64,000 bases of DNA from Gaeumannomyces sp. JS-464 (GCA_002197995.1 NGZR01000001.1:1488001-1552000); one strand, 5' to 3'. Numbered from the stretch's first letter, positions 36,138 to 48,637 are shown. Numbers and translations are program-made. Notes: generated from the sequence alone by a model not told the origin.

Positions 36138-39123
36138 TTAAAAAGAAGTTTAACGATATCGGGCTTTTTTTTAAAGTTTTTTTTTACTAACCTTTTTACA
36201 AGCGTTTTTGCCGGTATTCCGCTAAAGCTTTTTAGCAATTTATAAAGTTAATTCCTTTTTTCCACGTGTTTTCCTTATAGCCGTACTTTTTCCATTTAAC
36301 CAAGTATTTTTTAGGTTTATTTTTTAGCTTATAGTTTAAAAATTTTTCGATTTCGTATTTTTATTTTGCGTTAATTTTTATTAACTCGTCGCTTTTAAAG
36401 CTTGGTAATGCCAATTAAAATAGGGAAATATAAAAAACCGGGTGGGATTTTATAATCGGTGGTAGTTAAAGTTTGTAATTTACGTTTGAAACTTTTTTTA
36501 GCATTTTAAAAAGTTCCAATTTTTTATGGTTTAGCTTATCGCTCGGTCGTTTTATTTTAATATTGCGTCGAAAAAAATAAACGCTATTTCCTTTTTTAAA
36601 AGTTAGTTTTTCAATCCTTTTTTTATTTGCTTAAATAGCTATACAATACCGTAGTTTTTTTAACTTTGCTTAAAAGTGTTTATGCAATTTAATAAGCTCC
36701 GTTATTTATATTTCCGCTATTAAAGCATGTTTTCCTGCTTTGGGTTTTTTATACGCCGTTAGCGTAAACCTATAGTTCGTATAAAACGGTATAATTCCTA
36801 TGCTTTTATAAATTAAGCAATTGTAAGCGAATTAAATTATAAAAAGTAGTTATACTTAACCGTTTTATTTATAGTTAACGTAATAACGTAAATATTGCTT
36901 TATGGTTTAATTCGTCCGCTTTATTTATCTATTTATTTAAAAGTAATAAATTATAAATAAAAAGTGCTTTGCTTTTAACTTATTTATAAGCCTTTTTTAA
37001 AAATTTATTCGTAAATGGCTTATTTTTATCCGTAATTAAGCGGTTTAGCGTGCCGTATTTCGTTATTACGTATTTAATAAAAATGTACGCTAGCTTTATA
37101 ACGTCGCTGCTTTTTTTATATGGTAAAAATAAAGCATATTTAGTAAATTTATTTACTATTACCAATATATTGTCGTACTTTATTTTAATTAAGTTAATAC
37201 GGTTGGTTTTTCGTTTTATAAGAATTTTATACCGTTTAACTGTTTATAACGATACATAATCGCTTTATATTTCGTAATCGATTATTATTTTAACCTTTTT
37301 TTTAATATTTTATTTAAAACGTTAATAAGTTATACGGTTAATTCGATTTTGCTATTACGAAAGTTTTTATTAGTTTTTTATTTTTTTCATTTCGTGCTTT
37401 CCGTTCGAATGGTTGGTTTAGTTTTTTAATAAAAGGAATAAGTACCGCACGTTCGTTTTTTTATCCGGGTTAAACAGGACGTACGTTCGCGTAATCCTTT
37501 AACGTTAAATTTCCGCTTTTTATGCTATATGCTTTTAGTATTTTATAATTTCGCATTTTTTTTAATTTAACGTTTTAATAACGTATAATATCGGGTACCG
37601 TTTGCTAAGTTTAAAAACTGCGGTAAATTTACCAATTTGGGCTAATTCCCACCGTGGCAATTAAAATGCTAATCGGGGTTTAATTTTAACTCGCTTTTTA
37701 TTTTTCGTGGAAAAAAATCGTATTTAAACTTGGGTTTTAAATGAAATTTGCATTTTTTATAAATATATTTTGCTTAAAAAAATATAAATGTTTAAAGTGT
37801 TTTATATCGATATTAAAGTGGTTTTTCGGGATTAACGCGGCTTTTTTAGGTTCGAGCGCGTCGTTATATTAGTAATTAGCGTATTTAATTTCCTACTAGT
37901 TGTTAAACTACGATAAAAGTTAACCGTTATTTCCGTTCGCCGGCGTAGCGTAATATAACGGTTTATTTAAGTGTTTTAAAATCCTAACGTTTTAAAAACA
38001 CTTTAAAAGGTCGAAAAGTGTAAAAGCCCATTAGTTTCCCCATTTAACTTTTCGGGTTATAAGCGCGAATAACGGTTTAATTATAACCGCCTTTTTAGCC
38101 TTTTTTAAAACTAAGCGACGTTAATATCCTGGCCGTTTCGGTTTATTTTAACGTTGGTATCGAAGTTTTTCGACTTTCGGAAAAGGTGTGTTTAATTTAA
38201 AAGCTCCTTTTAGGCTTGCTTTTTTTCCGAACCATTTTTTAAAGTTACCTTTTTTTAAGCTTAACGAAAAGCGGCGTCGTTTTTTTTTTCAAGTTTGTAA
38301 TCCCGGAAACGACCCGTTATTTCCTTCGCTATTATATACGGCTTTAATAACTTTAAACATAACAATATTTCGTGGTTTTCGAAAGTACCATCCAGTAACC
38401 TTTTATTAAACTAGTGTATAACGCATAATTCGTCGTAATAGCACGTTTAATTAAACGCTGGCTTAAAGCATAATGTTTTTTATGTCGGGCTTTTTTGTGT
38501 TTGTTAAAAGTTGGTTACCTAGCAGTTATTATCCCGTTAAAAGCAGTTAGTTTTAACGTGGCCGCTTTAACCGCACTTAAAACATTTCCCGTTTTTCGGG
38601 TTTTGCTTTTACTTTTTTTATTGCTTTTATTATTAATAGGCGGTTCCCGCATTAAAATTTATAAAGCTTAAATGCGTTTTGTAAATCGTAATAAGTTACT
38701 ATTTAGCTTTTTTTTAGTTAGTTTTATTATTTTATGCTATATTTTTAAAATTATGTTTTTTTTTTTTTATTATCGTTTATACAGTTTATCGTTAATGCGG
38801 ACCGCGTTTTTAACGTAATCCGTAAATTTTTTTAAGCGATTTTGCTTTACGAGTTCGTTTTTTACGTTTTCGCGTAATCCGTTGTAAAAGTGCAATATTA
38901 ACGTAACGTCGCTTTAGTTAAACTTGGTATTAATTTGTTAAAAATCCATTGCATATTTAGTTGCGGCTTTTCGTTATTTAAAAACCAGCAATTTTTTTTC
39001 CGTAATTCGGGTTTTGTTAACTATCCCGAACATTTCGCCAATTTTTTTTCCGAAAATTTCGAAGCTGGCGAAAATAATCCTAATTGTTTTTTTAACTTTT
39101 TCGTACTTTTTAAAATAGTTATT

Positions 39124-39612
39124 TGTTATAAACAAGCTTTTGCTTTTAAGGTAAAACACTTAGGAAAAGTGCTAAAACAGTACGTTAGTTAAGGGGTTTT
39201 AAAAGGACTGGGTAATTTGGCGATAATAGTTTAATTGTTTGCCTAAAGGGGTGCCTTAAAGCTAACTTAGGTTAACTAATGCCGAAACCTTAATCCAAAC
39301 TATTTAAAATGGTAGGAAACCTCCCCTTTTTATACTCGTAATTTTTATGTGGCAATCGTCCCTAATTTGTGATTTTTGGCAAATTACAAATCACTTTCCT
39401 TACGATTTGTGATTTTTGGCAAATTACAAATCACTTTTTCCTATAATTTGTAATTTTTGGCAAATTACAAATTACTTTCGGCTTAGGTAATTTGGTTACG
39501 TGATAAGGGGAAAAGGGCTCCGGGCGTGGTCGTGCCCCGCTCGGGGTTCGCAATGCTTTAAGCTACCGTTTTTCCCTTTCCCCGCTTCCTATCCCTGTGT
39601 TTGGTTGTAACA
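39124..39612 (-). repeat. Gypsy-C left LTR
   Basis: This 489-bp LTR contains three tandem palindromic units at about 39368-39478 (GATTTGTGATTTTTGG then CAAATTACAAATCAC). Confidence 0.88.
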
Positions 39613-42600
39613 TTAGGTTTCCCCTTTTAGGTTAAGTCCTTTTAGTTATAACTGTTGCCTTTCCCTTTTATTAATGGTAAGTACTTTCCTTTTTTACTTT
39701 TTCCTATCCCTTTTTCCGGTTGACAAAATGTTTAGTCGGGTGCAAAAAAAGAAATCCTTCGTGGTTAGTATTTCGACCTTTCGTCGTAAAGACCTTTTAG
39801 CTTTTATCCTTACATTTGCTATCCTAATGCTTTTTTATTCCTATTATTTCGAAGTTTTAAAGTAAAAAAAGTGTTTCGCTTCGCTTTAGGATTTTTCTCG
39901 TTATGTGGAATGCTTGCGTTTTAACTAAACGGGCTGCGATATCCTGGGTTTTTCCTTTAAAAAGCTTCGTTAAATTTCCGCCTAATGCTTTAAGCTAAAC
40001 TTGGAGTTGGAGGCGGCGATAAAAAAGGTTATACGTTTGCAAAAATAGCGGCGTATATGGAACGAGAAAAAAATGCGCGCGATCCGGCGCGGTATTAACT
40101 TCGTGGAGGAGCTAAAGCGTGTTAAGCGGGAGGAGGCCGAAAAGGCGGGCACGCCAGCTTTTTTTAGGCTTTTTAACTTGCTAGCTCCCGAATTCCTTTC
40201 GCTATCCCCGAACTGGGCCGATTTTATAATTAACCCGGATTTTAACCTTTTAGTTTTACTTCGAATTGGTAAGTTTATTTTAATGCGGGTGTTCCGAATC
40301 GAAGTCCGAGTTCCGGTATAGGGGTTAACTTTTTTTTAGGGCTTTTCGCTAGTACTTTTCCAAAGCTTTTAGCGCTTTTTTAAGGTTAGCTTCCTTTTCC
40401 CAAATGCTTTCCTTAATTTCGTACCCTACCCATTTAACTAGGTAATGCTTAATTCCATCGATTATATCTTTGCTTAGGATTTTTTTAATTTCGTATTTTT
40501 GTTTGCGTTAACTTTTATTAATTCGTTGCTTTTAAAGCCCGGCGGGGCTGGTTTAAATAGGGAAACGTGAAAAACCGGGTGGGATTTTATGGTTAATAGC
40601 AATCGAAGTTCGTAATTAACGTCCGAAATTTTTCTTAGCATTTTAAAAAGTTCTAGTTTTTTATGGTTTAACTTATCGCTTGGTCGTTTTGTTTTAATGT
40701 TGCGTCGAAAAAGATAACGCTATCCCTTTTTTTAAAGGTCGGTTTTTCGATCCTTTTTTATTTGCTTAGGTGGATATGCTTTGTCGTAGTTTTTCGAGCT
40801 TTTCCTAAAGTTGTTTATGCAATTTAGTAAGCTTTTTTATTTGTATTCCTGCTATAAAGGCGTGCTTTCCCGCTTTGGGTTTTTTGTACGCCGTAAGTGT
40901 AAACCCGTAGCTTGCGTAAACGGTGTGGTTTTTATGCTTTCGTGCATTAAATTGTTATACGCGAACTGCGCTATAGGAAATAGTTATATTTAGTTATTTT
41001 GTTTGTAATTAACGTAATGTTATAAATATTGTTTTATAGTTTGGTTTATCCGTTTTATTTGTTTATCCGTTTACGGATAATAAGCATCGATAAAAAGTGC
41101 TTTGCTTTTAAATTAGCCGTAAGTCCTTTTTAAAATTTGCTTATAAACAGCTATTTTTATCCGTAATTAAACGGTTCGGCGTTCCGTATTTCGCTATTAC
41201 GTTTTTAATAAAAATATATGCCAATTTTTTAGCATTACTGCTTTTTTTATAAGGTAAAAACAAAGCGTATTTAGTAAGCCTATTTACTATTACCAGGATG
41301 CTATTGTATTGGATATTTGTTAAAAGCTTTTTCGATTTAAAAAGTTTAACGATAAAATTTATAGTAACTTTTTGCCATGTTTTATTAAACGCCGGCAAAG
41401 GTTGTAATAACCCGTAAGGTTTGTGTTTGCTAGCTTTATTTTTCGCATAGCTTTTACAATTTTTAATTGCTTTTTATATTTCGGCGCGGGTTTTTATAAA
41501 CCCGTAATACTGTTAAAAGCGTTTTTAAATTTTGGTTATTTTTTAATGTTTATAAACCAGCTGTTCGTGGATTTGTAAAAATTTTTTAAGGGTTTATTTT
41601 TCCTGTTTTTTTATTTTAATTAGCGTTCGTTAAGCCGGAATTAAAAATCTATTAAATCTTTACGTTAAAATTATACGAGTTTGTTTTGGTATGTTAATTT
41701 TATGGTTTAATCGGCGGTTAAAGGCATTCGCTTTGCCGTTTTCCGATTTTTTCCGGTATTTAATCCGGATGTTATAGTTTTGGAAAAACTCGTTTTACGG
41801 ATTTATCTTTTGTTTAGGTTTTTATTTTGGTAAAATGTAATAAATTTTTGTAATCGGTATATACTACGACCTAATGGTTTGCTTCGCATAAATACGGGCG
41901 CTATTTTTCGAAAGTTCGGATAATCGCGAAAAGTTTTTATCGTGGATTTGGTAGTTTAATTTAAATCCGTTAAGTTTTTGCGAAAAGAAAGCATATAAAT
42001 GCAGCTTTTTTTAATCGTTTCGTTATTTAAGTTGCCCTTCGATCGCATAATCCGACGCGTCGGTTTTAACTTCGAATGGTTTTTTTGGGTTTGGCAATAC
42101 TAATACTGGCTTTTATATTATTACGTTCCGTAGCATTTCGAAAGCTTTTTGTTTTTGTTTTCCTTAATAAAACTAGGTGTTATTTTTGGTAAAATTCGTA
42201 AATAGTGCTGCCTTTTTGCTGCATTTTTGGATAAACCTTTTATAAAAGTTTACGAAATTAAAAAACCCTTATATTTCCCTAACGTTTTTAAATACGGGCC
42301 AATTTCTTACTTTTTCGACTTTTTTAAGGTTTATCGCAATTTGTCCTAATGTAATTACGAATTTTAAAAATGTGACTTTTTTAATATGCTATACGCATTT
42401 TTTTGGCTTAATTAAAAGCTTTGCGTCGAGTAGCTTTTAAAGCATTTTATAAACGTATTCCTTATGTTTTTTTATTATTTTTAAAAAGATTAGGATGTTA
42501 TTTAAATACGCGAGCACGAAAACCCTAAAGTGTTCGCGTAGCACGTGGTTAATTATTTTTTAAAATATGGCTAGCGCATTAGTAAAACCGAAGGTTATTA

Positions 42601-45600
42601 TTAAAAATTCGTAATACCCGAGTTTTATTTTAAAAGCCGTTAATTACTTTTGGCCTTTTTTAATCCGTAATAAGTTATAAGCTTTGTGTAAGTTTAAAGC
42701 CGTAAAATACTGGGCTTTCCCGAGCATGTTTTTAAGCTTGTTAATAAAAGGTAAAGGATACCGATTTTTTATAATAACCTCGTTTAATAGGCGGTAATCG
42801 ACATATATTCGATCCGTTCCATTTTTTTTAAGCTTTTAAAAAATCCCGTGTTTTATTAGCGAATTGGAAAAACGGATAAATCCCTTTCGTAAATCCTTTT
42901 TTAACTGTTTTTTTAACACTTCCTATTATTAAGGGCTAAGTTAATACAGCTTTTAGTATTTAAATTATGCTTTTAATTTAAGCTTAATTTTAAAATCGAA
43001 CGGCTTATATTCCGGAAGTCCGGTTATTAGGGTTTTTTTAAACAACTTCCAATATTTGTGGTACTTTTTTAAAACGTTTTTTATTTAAGCGACGAGTTTC
43101 GCTCGTTCGTTTTAGTCGATATCGTTATTAAATAATCGCGAATTTATTATTGCTAATTTCTTAAACTAATTGCTTTATTTTGCCACCGTTATAGCTGTTT
43201 TTGGTAATGTCGTCCGCGCATTGCCCGGGGCTCGTAGCTTTTAAACTTCCTCGTTGCTAATGGCTTTTCCTATTAAACCTAGCCGGTAATCCAATTTATT
43301 CGTAGGTTATGCTTTTTAAATTAAAGGATTCCTAAAATTACATTTACCTTTTTTATATTTATAATATCCAAAATTACTCGAAAATTTTTTCGTTAGCATT
43401 AAAATTTAAAATAATCGGTTTTTTTTATCGATAAAACCATTATTAAACGTAATTGGTTTCCTTTTTACAGTTTTTAGGTTATACGGTTTTTATTTCCTTT
43501 ATATTGGAATGCCGTACCTTTTCGCTGCTTTTAGCGAAAGGTAGTTATTTTAAGCCCTATTATCGATTAAAACGTTTAGCTTTTTTCCTTTATGTAATAG
43601 CATAACTATTAAATGTTAATGTTAATCGATATTCGTAGCGGTTAAAGTTTTCGTTCGTTGTTATGCTTTACGCCGTGCTTTTATTTCGGGTAAATTCCTT
43701 AGTTTTTTGCTTTTTAAAGTGCTTTTCCCTTATTTGCAAGCATTTCGGACCGGGTAAACCCGTCGGTTTAAACTTTTGCTTTTTTTTATATGTATTTTGC
43801 ATTTTAACTTCCCGCAGTTATAATATGTTAGGACTTTTAACATGCATAGCATAAGGTACTTTAATAACGGCGCGAAAATGGCGGTAGTTTATTAGAAATC
43901 CACCGTTTTAAGCTTCCATTTCGAAAGCTGCCAGTTTCGCTTTAAATGCCTAATTAGCCCTTTACTATTCCTTTTAAAAAAAAAGTTAACTTTTAACTTA
44001 ATCGCTAAATGCTATTGGCATTTATTTTATATGCATTTTGCTTAAAAAAGTTCGATATATCCTATCGAACTAAAATTTAAGTTTGGGTAATCGAGCGGAT
44101 ATCTTTTCGTATCCCGTCGTTCCGCTTTCGGGGCCCCGTCGTAAAGTTCCCCGTAATACGTTACGGTTTAATTATCCCGGAACCAGTTTAGGAATTAGCC
44201 ATCGTCGTTATAAGCCGGTTTTTCGCGCATTACCCTTTTAAATGGTTTGGGTTAGTTTTAAAACCATTAGTCGTTTTTGGAAAACCTAAACGAAATGTAT
44301 GTTTTACTAACGTTAAACGTTTAAATCGTTTAGCTAAAACCTAGTTCCTTTTTATAGCTTTTTATAAAGTAAATTTAACCTAGCGGCTCGCGGTTAATCT
44401 CGTCGTTTATGTTTAAGGAAATCCTTTCCTTATTGCTAATCTCGCTAGGCAAGGCTCGTACCCCTTTTTAAATGCTAAACTGTTTAACTTTTACCTTGTT
44501 TTTTCGATTTCGGCAACGATCCGGGCGACGTTGTTTTCTTTTTTTTTAAACTCCGTAAGTTCGCATATAATATGCTGCTTACTTTCGCTGTCGTATTCGA
44601 GTTTAATAGGGCTTTTGCTAGGTTTTTTATGCATTATAACTAGCCTTTTTTAAAAGGACCATCCTAATGCGTTTTTGTTAAACTAATGCACCGGGCACGA
44701 ATTTTTATAATAAAAAGTCCAATTAAACGCTGCCCCGGGGCATAGGTTGTCGTCCTTTTTGTTTTCCGTTTTCCGGGTTACCGTTGTTTGGCGTTTATTA
44801 CGTTACGGGCAGTTTTTTTTTATGTGGCTTAATTAGCCACATTTAAAGCACTTTCCATTTTTGGAATCCTAAAATCGAACTTTCTTTTAATGCGTAACTC
44901 CCGCATTAAGGTTTATAAGTTTAAAATATATCCTTAACGCTATTAATTGTTACTGTTTAACCTTTTTCTAGTTAGCCTTACTTTGCACCACAGTTTTGGG
45001 TTACTGGCCCTTTTTTCCAGCTTTCGTTCGTACAGCTTGTCGTTAATTTTAACGGCCGTAATAACGTATTCGGCAAAAGCTTTTAATCGTTTAATTTTAG
45101 CCATTTCGTTTTTTACATCGTCCCGTAAGCCATTGTAAAAATGGGTGATTTTGGTTTGCTTAATCCAATCGAATTTGTTAACGAATCGCTGGAATTTTAA
45201 AACGTAAATCGACGCTACTCCTTTTTATCGAAGCTAAAGTAACTTTTTTTTAACCACTCGTTTTTCGTCGATTTATCCGAACATTTTGGCGATTTTTTCT
45301 CCAAACCGGTTAAAGCTGGCAAACATAACCTTTATATTCTCGCTAAATTTGTCGTATCCTTTTAAGTAATCCGCTTATATAAATTCGAACCAGTTTTTAA
45401 CCTTGCCATTTAAACGCGTAGCGGCGTAAACAACCTTTTGTTTTTTTCGTTTAAAATAAGCTTAGTAAAACAGGAAATACCTTTTGCATTTAGTAAAAAA
45501 AGTTTTTAACTTTCCTTCCTTCCTATCGTATTTGTTAGGTGTGGGGAATTTGTACGTGGGTACCGTGGGTTTCGGCTAACCGCTAATTCCGGTCGCTTTA

Positions 45601-45798
45601 GCTTCGGTTTCGGCTAGCTTATTTTTACTTTGCTGTAATTCCTTAATTATAAGCTAAAAAAGGCTAAAAGTATTAGCGGTAATGTAAATTACGCTACCGT
45701 AATCGAAACTAGCCGTAAACGCTGTTTTGCTAGCTTTTAAAATCGCTATTATTATACTGTTTATACTTTTAGTAAATGCTAAATAAAATTAGTTAAAA

Positions 45799-46286
45799 TG
45801 TTACAAATAAGCTTTTGCTTTTAAGGTAAAACATTTAAGAAAAGTGTTGGAATAGTACGCTGGTTAAGAGGTTTTAAAAGGACTAGGTAACTTAGCGATA
45901 GTAGTTTAATTGTTTGCTTAAGGGGGTGCTTTGGAGTTAACTTAGGTTAATTAATGCCGAAGCCTTAATCCAAACTATTTAAAATGGTAGGAAACCTCCC
46001 CTTTTTATACTTGTAGTTTTTGTGTGGCAATCGTCCTTAATTTGTGATTTTTGGCAAATTACAAATCACTTTCCTTGCGATTTGTAATTTTTGGCAAATA
46101 CAAATCACTTTTTCCTGTAATTTGTAATTTTTGGCAAATTACAAATCATTTCCGGCTTAGGTAACCTGGTTACGTGACAGGGGGAGAGGGCTCCGGGCGT
46201 GGTCGTGCCCCGCTCGGGGTCCGCAGTGCTTTAGGCCACCGTTCCCTCCCTTTCCCCGCTTCCTGTCCCTGTGTTTGGTCGTAACA
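45799..46286 (-). repeat. Gypsy-C right LTR
   Basis: This 488-bp copy of the left LTR has the same three palindromic units at about 46035-46148 and the GC-rich block CTCCGGGCGTGGTCGTGCCCC near the end. Confidence 0.88.
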
Positions 46287-46421
46287 CTTTGCTACAAATC
46301 CACAAAGCAGCTAAGTAATTTTATAGCACGTGACTTGTGTTTTTCGTGTGCCGGGTAAGCTGCTGTTAAAAGCCCTTCCTTTATGCCTGGATTTTAAAAG
46401 GCCTGCATGTCGGTCGTAACA
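46287..46421 (-). repeat. LTR tail of the gypsy-A/B type
   Basis: CTTTGCTACAAATCCACAAA followed by CACGTGACTT and GCCTGCATGTCGGTCGTAACA matches the end of the gypsy-A right LTR (32600-32725). It may be the last piece of gypsy-B left on this side of gypsy-C. Confidence 0.6.
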
Positions 46422-46724
46422 CATAGCACCGGGTAAAATGTTTAATATGTTCGTTAAGCGACATATCACACATATTAAATATATTAAAAAACGGTGCAGC
46501 ACAAAAAATACAGGTATATAAGGGAAGGATTTCCTACTGTCCTAAATAGCTTTAATTAGGGCTTCGACATTAGTTAACCTAAGTTAGCTCCCAGGCATCC
46601 CCTGGGACAAGTAATTAAAAGTTGTTTTTTAAACCCCCAAAGTTTACCCAAACCCCAGTTACCGTTACTGTCCAAGCCACCCCTAAGGTGCCTTACTTTA
46701 GGAGCAGAACCCCTGATTGTAACA
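46422..46724 (+). repeat. LTR head in inverted orientation
   Basis: The reverse complement begins TGTTACAATCAGGGG and contains GGGATGCCTGGGAGCTAACT and TTAGGTTAACTAATG, which are LTR-start blocks of gypsy-A (32250-32430). It is therefore inverted relative to the adjoining LTR tail, forming a tail-to-tail junction at 46421/46422. It is less RIP-mutated than the other LTRs. Confidence 0.65.
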
Positions 46725-46740
46725 TTTCGGCGTTATTTAA

Positions 46741-47229
46741 ATGGCGGGCGAAAAGCTGCTCCCGCGGCTGCGGCCCTGCATTAAGGCCTGTATAAAGCCC
46801 GCGCGGTTCCTCGCTTTTAACCAGTTCGTTTAAAAGCCGGCAGCTAAAACGCTCGCCTGCCTTAACCCGGCCATCACGTTATCCGGCGTGCTCGGGTAGG
46901 CCGGCAATAAGAACCCAACGTACGCAACCCTAGGCATTTAGCTCGCCTGGTTTTTCCAGTACTACCTTAAGCGCCGCTATACGGCGTGGTAAAGCAAATA
47001 CTCCTACCTCGTTCTCGCGGGCCTGACGGTTGGCGTCGCCATTTCCGGGCTTATCGTCACTTTTGTTTGCTCCTTCGGCGCCGGCAAAGGCGTCGACTGG
47101 TCCTGGTGGGGCAACGACGTGGCGCGCCAGGGGGTCGACTTCAAGCTGTATAACAAGGGCTCGCTAATGCCCTTGCCGGAAAGCGGCTTTTTCGGGCTCA
47201 ATTTGGACGAATATCTAACGGCGTGGTAA
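46741..47229 (+). pseudogene. Oligopeptide transporter (OPT family) C-terminal remnant
   Basis: One frame runs to a stop at 47227-47229 and encodes LAWFFQYYLKRRYTAW, a stop, SKYSYLVLAGLTVGVAISGL and WSWWGNDVARQGVDFK, matching the last transmembrane segments of OPT transporters (family pattern QYYLRRRYxxWWSKYNYVLxAG, then WWGN). Internal stops are TAA at 46831, TAG at 46897, TAG at 46939 and TAA at 46990; the last replaces the second Trp of the WW pair, as expected from two G-to-A changes. The 5' part is missing at the transposon edge. OPT proteins import small peptides by proton symport; this copy is dead. Confidence 0.7.
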
Positions 47230-47835
47230 GGAGGGCGGCAGGGCTCGCAGAAGGAGGCGGGGAAGCGGAAGGGCAGCCGAAGTCGTACGAAGAGGAATAC
47301 ACACAAATGCCTGATGGAAATAGTCCCTATCGAGTATTTAAATAAGTTATAGATGTATAAGTTTCCATCTCTCCTTTAACTTGTTGGCCACGGTCCAGGT
47401 TAAAGAGAAAAAAAAAACTGCTTTATAAACATCAAATGTAGCTTTCCACTTATGCTGGTTTTCTTAAAATCTCACTTTATTTAGTTACTTGGTTTGCTGC
47501 AAGTGCGACGCTGAGGAATATTTTTGCAGTTCGGAGATCGGTGTTAGAGGAGACGATGTGCTGAACGGCCCAATGAGAGATGTGCGCAAAATAGGGAGGT
47601 CTCGGCCTGAACCCTAACCCCGCAGGGAGTGCTCCTCTGCCGTTGGGGTCTTGTTCGACGTCACATCTGCTGACGTCTTGCTTGGGTGGCAGAGCGAAAG
47701 CGTGGTGCCAGACGGTCCATAGATTTTGGTAGGGCGGCTAATATTAATAAGTATTTAAAGTACCCCTTCCTGTCCGCTCGCTCTGTTCCACGGAGCTAAT
47801 CACACCCTGCCACTGCCTCCCCGACCACCACAATC
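47230..47835. other. Intergenic region upstream of the next gene
   Basis: No coding frame is supported. GC content recovers over this stretch. An AT-rich patch at 47738-47762 (AATATTAATAAGTATTTAAAG) and a CT-rich stretch lie upstream of the ATG at 47836. Confidence 0.5.
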
Positions 47836-48502
47836 ATGTCAATCCTGCCCGGCGTTCTGAAGAGCCTCTTTCACCCTCCCGAGGGCGACCTTCCCGCAGA
47901 CGCAGACGAGCGCGACGACTTTTGGCTCAATTGGGGATTCACCATCTACCGGACGCCTACGGCGGCGAGCAGTCGGATCAGCACTGGCAGGCCCTGCTGG
48001 CCAAGATCCGCGCGCAAGCCGAGGAGGAGACGAGGATGCACACGGCCGGGCCCGGGCTCCGCGACGGCCGCCGATGCGAGCGGGCAGCCGGTAGGCTGCG
48101 GGCGCTGTTCCGCCTCGACGCCACTCCGACGCGGCCCGGCTCGGGCGCAAGCGACGACCGCCTGCGCGAGCCTACAGGCGGAGAGCCCGGGAGGACGGCA
48201 AGCCGCCGGTCATGCACGGCGCCGCGCCCAAGCGGCCACTTCCTGGTCGCCGACGCACAGTCCTCGAGGACTCCGGCAGGGCAGGTTCTGGGCCAGGTGC
48301 GTCCAGGCCGACTACGAGCCCGACATACGTCTCGCGCAACCCACGGTTCTTTGTCGGGCAGTATTTCTTCGGCTGGATGCAGATGACGACCAGGAGCATC
48401 CTGGAGCTGTGGAGCGACCTGGGCAAGCGGGACCTGGAGCAGATTGCGCCCAGGTCCAGCGTGACCGAGCGCAAAGACGGGTCTTGTACGATGGGCAGTT
48501 GA
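47836..48502 (+). pseudogene. Uncharacterised fungal protein, frameshifted
   Basis: Starts MSILPGVLKSLFHPPEGDLP and reaches DFWLNWGFTIYRT. One base out of frame, at about 47955, it continues YGGEQSDQHWQALLAKI and LRALFRLDA. A third frame carries WARCVQADYEPDIRL and the last frame GQYFFGWMQMTTRSILELWS, ending at 48502. I know this WGFTIYRT ... FGWM pattern from uncharacterised ascomycete proteins; no function is known to me. No signal peptide or membrane span is visible. At least three slips break it. Confidence 0.6.
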
Positions 48503-48637
48503 CTCCCGCTAAGCTGGGACGATGAGGAGGAGGGGTCATGGTACTTGGTGGACACGCACTGTCACTTCTGGGGAATCGTGTGTCAAGTTTTCAGCGCCAT
48601 GCTAGATACAGTCGACGCGCCTGGCTGCGCAGCGCCG

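Larger units (their letters stand above)
34896..39123 (-). mobile_element. Ty3/gypsy chromovirus, internally deleted and truncated (gypsy-B)
   Basis: The left LTR (34896-35377, TGTTAC...ATAACA) is followed by a region collinear with gypsy-A. On the minus strand: CCHC knuckle CFKCG...GHVKTNC (about 38585-38545), integrase fragment VNKFTKYALFLPYKKSSD (37165-36980) and chromodomain KYLVKWKKYGYKENTW (about 36310-36255). At about 37187 the sequence jumps from integrase directly to the pre-RT region seen in gypsy-A at about 29890, so RT, RNase H and the integrase N-terminus are missing (about 2.2 kb). The right end stops at 39123 where gypsy-C begins, without its own right LTR. Confidence 0.85.
39124..46286 (-). 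mobile_element. Ty3/gypsy chromovirus, full length, RIP-degraded (gypsy-C)
   Basis: LTRs at 39124-39612 and 45799-46286 begin TGTTA(T/C) and end GTAACA and differ in sequence from the gypsy-A/B LTRs. A purine-rich tract borders the left LTR on the minus strand. Minus-strand domains: CCHC knuckle CFKCG...SHI (about 44865-44825), RT with a mutated YLNNILIF (about 42510-42470), integrase VNRLTKYALFLPYKKSSN and YGTPNRLITDKN (41398-41141), chromodomain HYLVKWVGYEIKESIWE (about 40455-40405). Flanks are TTATT on the left and CTTTG on the right, so there is no target duplication, which implies rearrangement at a border. Confidence 0.9.

Noticed and set aside
9706..46286. Short intact frames inside the transposons as functional host genes
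   Set aside because: Each lies within a retrotransposon domain and is bounded by RIP-type stops.
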